Source: Kitasatospora phosalacinea
GTDB taxonomy: Bacteria > Actinomycetota > Actinomycetes > Streptomycetales > Streptomycetaceae
Direction of reading: 5' to 3'
Assembly: GCF_000716545.1 (NCBI RefSeq)
Contig: NZ_JNWZ01000070.1
Coordinates: 1-36,231 of the forward strand
Length of the DNA: 36,231 nucleotides
The position numbers and the translations under genes are program-made. The number at the start of each line of letters is the position of its first letter. Positions within the stretch are counted from its first letter, which is position 1. Below are positions 31,800 through 36,231 of the stretch, piece by piece. Under the pieces are notes generated by a model, which was not told the origin of the DNA, searched no databases, and worked only from the letters and a program-made list of their open reading frames with translations.

Positions 31800-32838
31800 A
31801 GTCGGCGTACGCGTCCCTGATGTCTGTGGCGGAGAGGTCGAGGTGTTCGAGGATGGTGAAGCGCCCCGGTCTGGTGTTCGGAGCGTAGTGCACCGCTTCG
31901 GTGAACTCCGCTTCGGTGAAGCCGAGCTGATCGGCGGTCACCGGCAGGCCGTGGAAGCGCAGGCGCTCCACGATCAGCCCGGACAGCTCCCGCTCGCCCC
32001 GCAGGTGGCAGGCGAAGGCGGCGCCGAGGCCGACCTGCTCACCGTGCTGGCCGGGCCGCCTGGGGTGCAGTTCGACCAGGGCGTGCGAGATCTCGTGGCA
32101 GGCCCCCGAGCTGGGCCGGGTGCTGCCCGCGATGTTCATCGCGATGCCGGACAGTACCAGGGCTTCCGCGAGCGTCGTCAGCAGGTCCGGGTCATCCAGG
32201 GTGCCCGGGTGCCGGAGCAGGTTCTCGCCGGCCGAGCGGGCCATCGCGACGGCGAGCCCGTCGACGGGCTCGCCGGTCACCGCGTGCGAGAGTTCCCAGT
32301 CCGCGCAGGCGGAGATGTTGGAGACCGCGTCGCCGATCCCGGCCGCCACGAACTGCTTCGGGGCCTTGGCGATCACGTCCAGGTCGACGATGATGCCGAT
32401 CGGGCTGGGCACGCCGTAGGAGCCCCGGCCGGCGTCGTTGTCGAGGGTGGAGACCGGGGAGCAGAGGCCGTCGTGGGCCAGGTTGGTGGCGACCGCGACC
32501 ACCGGCAGGCCGACCCGCGCGGCGGCGTACTTCGCCACGTCGATGATCTTGCCGCCGCCGAGGCCGACCAGCGCGTCGTAGTGCCCGCGGCGGATCTCGT
32601 CGGTCAGCCGCACCGCGCTGTCCAGGGTGCCGTCGTCGACCAGGTACCAGTCGGCACCGGGCAGCGCGGGCTCCAGGCGCTCGCGCAGCAGCGTGCCGGA
32701 GCCGCCGCTGATCGCCACCGCGATCCGGCCGCCGGCCGACAGCCGCTGGTCGGCGAGGATGCCCCCCAGCGAGTCCAGGGCGCCCGCGCGGATCTCCACG
32801 AAGACCGGCGAGGGCACCAGGCGGGTCAGTACTGGCAC
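31777..32838 (-). CDS. Glycerol-1-phosphate dehydrogenase-like iron-containing alcohol dehydrogenase
   Basis: A 353-residue member of the Fe-ADH superfamily, closest in pattern to EgsA/AraM glycerol-1-phosphate dehydrogenases. The NAD site is LVGLGGGKIIDVAKYAA (GGGK 94-97), followed by TNLAHDGLCSPVS and the metal ligands D170 (GIGDAVSN), H248 (SGACHEISH) and H265 (GQHGEQVG). This family reduces dihydroxyacetone phosphate to sn-glycerol 1-phosphate; a related polyol-phosphate substrate is also possible. GTG at 32838 has GGGAGA 6 nt upstream and overlaps the nucleotidyltransferase stop by 13 nt. Confidence 0.85.
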   Translation of the reverse strand: MPVLTRLVPSPVFVEIRAGALDSLGGILADQRLSAGGRIAVAISGGSGTLLRERLEPALPGADWYLVDDGTLDSAVRLTDEIRRGHYDALVGLGGGKIIDVAKYAAARVGLPVVAVATNLAHDGLCSPVSTLDNDAGRGSYGVPSPIGIIVDLDVIAKAPKQFVAAGIGDAVSNISACADWELSHAVTGEPVDGLAVAMARSAGENLLRHPGTLDDPDLLTTLAEALVLSGIAMNIAGSTRPSSGACHEISHALVELHPRRPGQHGEQVGLGAAFACHLRGERELSGLIVERLRFHGLPVTADQLGFTEAEFTEAVHYAPNTRPGRFTILEHLDLSATDIRDAYADYVQAVNS

Positions 32839-33581
32839 GCGATCTCCCGGGCCTTGGCGAGGTCCTCGTGGTTGTCGACCTCGACCCAGGAGACCTCGCC
32901 GATCGGCTGCACGTCGATGGTCAGGCCGCGGTCGACCATCTCCTGGTAGCCGTCCTCGTAGTACAGCTGCGGGTCGCGCTCGTAGACCGCCTTGAGGGCG
33001 TCGGCGAGGGCGTCGGCCGCGGACGGGTTGATCACGGTGACGCCGATGTACTCGCCGGTGGCGTCCAGCGGGTCCATCAGCTTGGTGATCCGGCGCACCC
33101 CCAGCTCGGGGTCGGCGACGACCTTCATCTCCTCGTCGGCGAGCTTCTTCACGGTGTCCAGCGCGAGCAGGATGCCGGGGGCGCGGCCCTCCTTGGCCCG
33201 GCGGTCGTTGCCGTCCAGCATGGTGCGCTGCACCGAGGCGGGGTGCACGGTGTCGCCGTTGGCGAGCAGCAGGCCCTCGGCGAACAGCTCGCGGGCGCAC
33301 CACAGCGAGTAGGCGTTGTTCCACTCCTCGGCCTTGTCGTTCTCGACCAGGGTGAGCTTCACGCCGTACGTCTGCTCCAGCGCCCGCTTGCGCTCCCGCA
33401 CCGCCTCCTTGCGGTAGCCGACCACGATCGCGGCCTCCCGCAGTCCGACCTCGGCGAAGTTCCCGAGGGTCAGGTCGAGCACCGTCCGCTCGCCGTCGAC
33501 CGGCACCAGCGCCTTGGGCAGGGTGTCGGTGTACGGGCGGAGCCGGCGGCCGGCGCCGGCGGCCAGGACGAGGCCGATCAT
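32826..33581 (-). CDS. NTP-transferase (sugar- or polyol-phosphate nucleotidyltransferase)
   Basis: A 251-residue enzyme with the nucleotidyltransferase start MIGLVLAAGAGRRLRPYTD and TLPKALVPVDG (K23), then VVGYRKEAV, NDKAEEWNNAYSLW and LLLANGDTVHP, where ND/GD coordinate metal. The C-terminal SWVEVDNHEDLAKAREI resembles choline-phosphate and inositol-phosphate cytidylyltransferases (LicC/IPCT type) more than hexose enzymes. It probably activates a phosphorylated alcohol with CTP for the downstream CDP-alcohol enzyme. ATG at 33581 has GGAG 7 nt upstream. It is the first gene of the module and is divergent from idi. Confidence 0.85.
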   Translation of the reverse strand: MIGLVLAAGAGRRLRPYTDTLPKALVPVDGERTVLDLTLGNFAEVGLREAAIVVGYRKEAVRERKRALEQTYGVKLTLVENDKAEEWNNAYSLWCARELFAEGLLLANGDTVHPASVQRTMLDGNDRRAKEGRAPGILLALDTVKKLADEEMKVVADPELGVRRITKLMDPLDATGEYIGVTVINPSAADALADALKAVYERDPQLYYEDGYQEMVDRGLTIDVQPIGEVSWVEVDNHEDLAKAREIACQY

Positions 33582-34040
33582 GCGGGACTCCAAGTGGTCT
33601 CTCGGGTACCGCGCGGCGCCGTTCCGGGTCGGACGTACCGTGCGGGGCTGGTGCGGCCGCGGCTGCGGCGCGCCGGGTGGGCGGCCGCTGCGGGCCGCCC
33701 GGTGCCACTGATGGTAGGCGACCCCGGCGACCTGCCAGAACGCGGGCCCGGGCGGTTCGGTGATCGTTCCGGGGAGCTCGGTGAACGTCTCGCGAACGGG
33801 AGCGACCGCGGGCCGAACACTTCTGCCAGTGGTTCCGTCCTCCTCCCCCCGGGTGTGCGTCGCGGCCCCGCGGCGGGCGGGCCATGCGGCAGACTTGGGC
33901 CCCGACGCCGTCGGCGGACCGGCCGGTCCGGGCCGACGTGCGTGCAGCCGACCCCAAAGGAGCGGGGCGGGCGGCCCGGGGACCACAGCGCCCGGGACGG
34001 CGGCCCCGGTCCACCACGTGCCGAAAGGGGCATTGTGCCC
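33582..34040. promoter_or_regulatory. Divergent intergenic region, lipid module / idi
   Basis: About 460 nt without a convincing gene. It must contain promoters for both directions. On the plus strand CAGACT (about 33891-33896) resembles a -10 box for idi, giving a leader of roughly 140 nt. On the minus strand TACCAT near 33711-33717 is a weak -10 candidate for the nucleotidyltransferase operon. No clear operator was seen. Confidence 0.3.
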
Positions 34041-34646
34041 ATGAGCCCTGCTGTCAGCCCGACCGAGGCCCTCTCGCCGGAACTCGTCTCCCCCTCCGGG
34101 GCCGCGCCGGGCGAGATCCTGCTGGAACTGGTCGACGACGACGGCGTGACCATCGGGACCGGCGAGAAGCTCTGGGCCCATCAGCAGCCGGGCCGGCTGC
34201 ACCGGGCGTTCTCGGTCTTCCTGTTCGACCGCCAGGGCCGGCTGCTGCTGCAGCGCCGCGCCCTCGGCAAGTACCACTCCCCCGGCGTCTGGTCGAACAC
34301 CTGCTGCGGCCACCCCTACCCGGGCGAGCAGCCCTTCCTCGCCGCCGCCCGCCGCACCGCGGAGGAGCTCGGTGCCGCGCCGGCCCTGCTCTGCGAGGCG
34401 GGCACCGTCCGCTACGACCTGCCGGACGAGGCGTCCGGGCTGATCGAGCGGGAGTGGAACCACCTCTTCGTCGGGCTGATCACCGCCGAGCTGGAGCCGG
34501 ACCCGGACGAGATCGAGGACACCCGCTTCGTGACCGCGGCGGAACTGCGCGAGCTGCGGGCCGGGAAGCCGTTCTCGGTGTGGTTCGAGACCGTCTTCGA
34601 GGCGGCGCTGCCGGGGATCCGGGAGATCGCCGGGCACGACTGGTGA
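34041..34646 (+). CDS. idi: Isopentenyl-diphosphate delta-isomerase, type I
   Basis: A 201-residue Nudix-fold isomerase interconverting isopentenyl and dimethylallyl diphosphate. Motifs are LLQRRALGKYHSPGVWSNTC then CGHPYPGE (catalytic Cys, C89), the Nudix-like AARRTAEELG and EREWNHLF with the catalytic Glu (E138 or E136). H46 and H54 are probable metal ligands. AAAGGGG at 34024-34030 serves as ribosome site; ATG 34041 is used, with GTG 34035 as an alternative two codons earlier. Next to a hopanoid operon and dxs, it balances prenyl precursors for squalene synthesis. Confidence 0.95.
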   Translation: MSPAVSPTEALSPELVSPSGAAPGEILLELVDDDGVTIGTGEKLWAHQQPGRLHRAFSVFLFDRQGRLLLQRRALGKYHSPGVWSNTCCGHPYPGEQPFLAAARRTAEELGAAPALLCEAGTVRYDLPDEASGLIEREWNHLFVGLITAELEPDPDEIEDTRFVTAAELRELRAGKPFSVWFETVFEAALPGIREIAGHDW

Positions 34647-34651
34647 CGTGA

Positions 34652-34673
34652 CACCGGTGACGCGTCACCGGTG
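34652..34673 (+). terminator. 22-nt perfect palindrome after idi
   Basis: CACCGGTGACG and its complement form a perfect palindrome starting 5 nt after the idi stop, between convergent genes. A terminator is likely, although a palindrome without a loop can also be a protein-binding site. Confidence 0.5.
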
Positions 34674-34698
34674 ACGCGGCGGCCCGGCTCGGTAGTCC

Positions 34699-35238
34699 TC
34701 AGTAGTCGGGGTCGTCGTCGAGGTCGGCCTCGGCGCCCGGTCCGGCGGCGCCCGGGCCGGGCAGGGGCAGACTGGCCCAGATCACCTTGCCGCCGCCCTC
34801 GGTGCGCTCCACGTCACACTCGCCGCCGGCCTGCAGGGTGATGCTCTTGACCAGCAGCAGCCCGCGGCCGCCGGGGCGGGCGGGGTCGTTCTCCTGGGCC
34901 TTGGGGCGGTACGGGTGGCCGTCGACCACCGAGACCCGCACCCGGTCGGGGTCGATGACGAGCTCGCACACCACCTCGGGCGAGAGCACCGCCGCGTGGG
35001 TGACGGCGTTGGAGACCAGCTCGGAGACGATCAGCAGCAGGTCGTCCACCAGTTCCTGGTAGCGCTCCCCCGCCATCCCCTGGGCCAGCAGCCGGTCCCG
35101 CACGGCGTGCCTGGTGCGCGGCACGGACGCCTCGTGGGAGACCGCCGAGAAGCGCCACACGCCGGGGCCGGGCCCGGGTTCGCGGCGGCCGGGCCACCAG
35201 GTCGCGGTGTCCAAGGCCGCCTTGTCCGTCTGTTCCAC
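34699..35238 (-). CDS. GHKL ATP-binding protein (RsbW-like anti-sigma/regulatory kinase type)
   Basis: A 179-residue protein with a HATPase_c_2 domain. The N-box is LIVSELVSNAVTHA (E73, N77, H81), followed by VRVSVVDGHP (G1 box) and GGRGLLLVKSI (G2 box). Such stand-alone ATPases are abundant in streptomycetes and some act as anti-sigma serine kinases. A Trp-containing N-terminus (TATWWPGRRE) and an acidic C-terminus (EADLDDDPDY) flank the domain. GTG at 35238 has GAAGGGCGG about 8 nt upstream; the frame is open to 35340 but that part lacks a ribosome site. Partner unknown; no anti-anti-sigma or sigma gene lies nearby. Confidence 0.85.
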   Translation of the reverse strand: MEQTDKAALDTATWWPGRREPGPGPGVWRFSAVSHEASVPRTRHAVRDRLLAQGMAGERYQELVDDLLLIVSELVSNAVTHAAVLSPEVVCELVIDPDRVRVSVVDGHPYRPKAQENDPARPGGRGLLLVKSITLQAGGECDVERTEGGGKVIWASLPLPGPGAAGPGAEADLDDDPDY

Positions 35239-35691
35239 TGCACGCCGCCCTTCACGCGGTGACGGGAGGCTCCGGCGCCGGGGTCCGGCCGGCGGCGGCT
35301 GTCGGGAATCGGGCGTTCCGCTCAAGGCTCCCTGGTCCACAGAGGCTAGGAGAGCACCGACCGCCGTCCCGCACCGGGACTGGAACTACGCGTGTCGTGA
35401 AGGTTCCCGACCGATTCGGTGCGTGTTGTGCGCCGTCCTGGCCGGTCGCGTCACGCCCCGGGCCCACTGTTGCCGCCAGAACGCGCGTCCGAAATCGCCC
35501 GCCGCCCCGCCCACCAGCGCAATCGTCCTCCGGGCACCCCTCCCGCCGCCCGCCTTGTCCGGTTCTGCCCGGATCCCCGGCGGCGGCCGCCCCGACCCCC
35601 GAAAACGCAGGTGAGAAGCACTCCCCGGGCCTGGTAATGTTCTCTCTGTCGCCAGGGGGCAGCCGAAAGGAAGCCCCGAGGTGAACACCCG
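35239..35691. other. Intergenic region upstream of tRNA-Leu
   Basis: About 450 nt with no convincing gene. It holds the probable tRNA promoter near its right end (35611-35640) and presumably the promoter of the divergent ATPase gene at its left end. Confidence 0.4.
35611..35640 (+). promoter_or_regulatory. Candidate promoter for tRNA-Leu
   Basis: GTGAGA (35611-35616) and TAATGT (35635-35640) are separated by 18 nt and lie about 50 nt before the tRNA, fitting a vegetative -35/-10 pair. Confidence 0.45.
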
Positions 35692-35779
35692 GTCCGGGTG
35701 GCGGAATGGCAGACGCGCTAGCTTGAGGTGCTAGTGCCCTTTATCGGGCGTGGGGGTTCAAGTCCCCCCTCGGACACCA
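35692..35779 (+). tRNA. tRNA-Leu (anticodon GAG)
   Basis: A complete class II tRNA of 88 nt including an encoded CCA (35777-35779). The acceptor stem GTCCGGG pairs with CTCGGAC (one G-T pair), with discriminator A. The anticodon stem CTAGC/GCTAG encloses loop TTGAGGT, with anticodon GAG at 35725-35727. A long variable arm (GCCC-TTTAT-GGGC type) and the T arm GGGGG-TTCAAGT-CCCCC are present. It reads CUC/CUU leucine codons; CUC is abundant in this GC-rich genome. Confidence 0.97.
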
Positions 35780-35783
35780 GCTG

Positions 35784-35812
35784 AGACCCCAGTAGATCTG
35801 GGGTCTTTCTGC
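35784..35812 (+). terminator. Rho-independent terminator of tRNA-Leu
   Basis: AGACCCCAG-TAGAT-CTGGGGTCT (9-bp perfect stem, 5-nt loop) is followed by TTCTGCGTTT and begins 5 nt after the tRNA. It is the most classical terminator in the window. Confidence 0.9.
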
Positions 35813-35869
35813 GTTTCCGGGCCCCGCCGCGAGGGCCGTCCGGTCTTCGCGGGGGGCGCGGGGGCGGGG

Positions 35870-36076
35870 TCAGCACCAGCTGACGGGGCTGCGGTAGGCG
35901 GGTGACCGCTCCGGGCGGCGCCAGCGGGCCCGGTGGTGCGGCACCCGGTGCTGCGGGAGCCGTCCGGGCTCGGGCGGCGGGGCCGCCCGGCGGGCGGCCA
36001 GGACGGCGAGCACCGCGGCGAGCTCCTCCGCAGTCGGCGCCCCGCGGAGGATCCGGACTTCCGGCTGCCCGCTCAT
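35870..36076 (-). CDS. Acyl-CoA carboxylase epsilon subunit
   Basis: A 68-residue protein beginning MSGQPEVRILRGAPTAEELA, the AccE/PccE signature (xVxRGxPxxEELAAVxAVL), with an Arg/Pro-rich tail ending RSPVSWC. The epsilon subunit binds and stabilises the beta subunit of actinobacterial acyl-CoA carboxylases. Its ATG overlaps the stop of the beta-subunit gene as ATGA, confirming co-translation. Confidence 0.88.
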   Translation of the reverse strand: MSGQPEVRILRGAPTAEELAAVLAVLAARRAAPPPEPGRLPQHRVPHHRARWRRPERSPAYRSPVSWC

Positions 36077-36231
36077 TGGGGCGGGTTGCCGTGCTTGCGG
36101 CTGGGCAGGTCGGCGTGCTTGGTGCGGAGCACGGCGAGCGAGGAGGCGAGGACGGCGCGGGTCTCGGCGGGGTCGATGACGTCGTCCACGAGGCCGCGTT
36201 CGGCCGCGTAGTACGGGTGCATCAGCTCGCT
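36073..36231 (-). CDS. Acyl-CoA carboxylase beta subunit (carboxyltransferase), C-terminal fragment
   Basis: Only the last 52 residues are in the window; the 5' part lies beyond the right edge. The sequence YYAAERGLVDDVIDPAETRA, then LRTKHADLPSRKHGNPPQ at the end, matches actinobacterial propionyl/acetyl-CoA carboxylase beta subunits (AccB/PccB). This subunit transfers the carboxyl group from biotin to acyl-CoA, giving malonyl- or methylmalonyl-CoA. It is upstream of the epsilon gene with a 4-nt (3-base shared stop/start) overlap. Confidence 0.9.
   Translation of the reverse strand, partial: SELMHPYYAAERGLVDDVIDPAETRAVLASSLAVLRTKHADLPSRKHGNPPQ

Noticed and set aside
31777..34017. A longer dehydrogenase protein extending upstream to 34017
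   Set aside because: The extension runs through the nucleotidyltransferase gene in another frame. The GTG at 32838 has a good ribosome site and matches the family N-terminus.
35692..35812. tRNA-Leu as an integration site of a mobile element
   Set aside because: No integrase and no repeat of the tRNA 3' end was seen in the window; housekeeping carboxylase genes follow directly.
1..36231. CRISPR array, insertion sequence or prophage
   Set aside because: No regularly spaced repeats, transposase or phage motifs were found on either strand.

Overview
The window is very high-GC DNA (I would guess well above 70 %), with strong G/C bias at codon third positions, many GTG starts, AGGAGG-like ribosome binding sites and short ATGA/GTGA gene overlaps. 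Together with the gene content (hopanoid operon, tandem MarR protein, DUF6343 and I78 small proteins, acyl-CoA carboxylase epsilon subunit) this points to a chromosomal segment of a Streptomycetaceae actinomycete (Streptomyces, Kitasatospora or a close relative). No transposase, phage gene, CRISPR array or rRNA was seen.

Layout. 1-1,720: tail of a repeat-rich Pro/Ala protein, a DUF4259-type gene, an unrecognised small gene and what looks like the frameshifted end of a family 18 chitinase gene. 1,729-6,111 (minus strand): a glutamate-type ABC uptake operon in the order LapA-like membrane protein, ATPase, binding lipoprotein, two permeases, then a spermidine-synthase-like methyltransferase. 6,268-11,921: a secreted PEBP-family protein, a heterodimeric ABC exporter pair and an aldo/keto reductase. 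12,111-14,567: a protein with two fused MarR domains divergent from a short-chain dehydrogenase, then a 63-residue protein. 14,873-16,265: a PAP2 phosphatase, an I78-family inhibitor-like protein and a DUF6343 membrane protein.

16,276-28,048 (minus strand) is a hopanoid operon: hpnC, hpnD, hpnE, polyprenyl diphosphate synthase, shc, hpnG, hpnH, dxs and a hpnO-type aminotransferase. HpnC/D/E make squalene, Shc cyclises it, HpnH adds adenosine, HpnG removes adenine, the aminotransferase finishes an amino-headed hopanoid, and Dxs feeds the MEP pathway. A type I isopentenyl diphosphate isomerase (34,041-34,646) lies nearby. ispG, which I recall between hpnH and dxs in related clusters, is absent here; a hairpin sits in its place.

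28,193-33,581 (minus strand) is a second lipid or envelope module: nucleotidyltransferase, glycerol-1-phosphate-dehydrogenase-like enzyme, CDP-alcohol phosphatidyltransferase with an altered active-site motif, family 2 glycosyltransferase and a TagGH-type ABC exporter. It is closed by a very long hairpin just before hpnC. Its product is not obvious, and it is the best candidate here for an undescribed system. The right end holds a GHKL ATPase, tRNA-Leu(GAG) with a clear terminator, and the acyl-CoA carboxylase epsilon and beta genes.

The most unusual fine-scale signal is between shc and hpnG: two related 15-codon micro-ORFs, each linked to the next gene by a 4-nt ATGA overlap with a 44-nt period.
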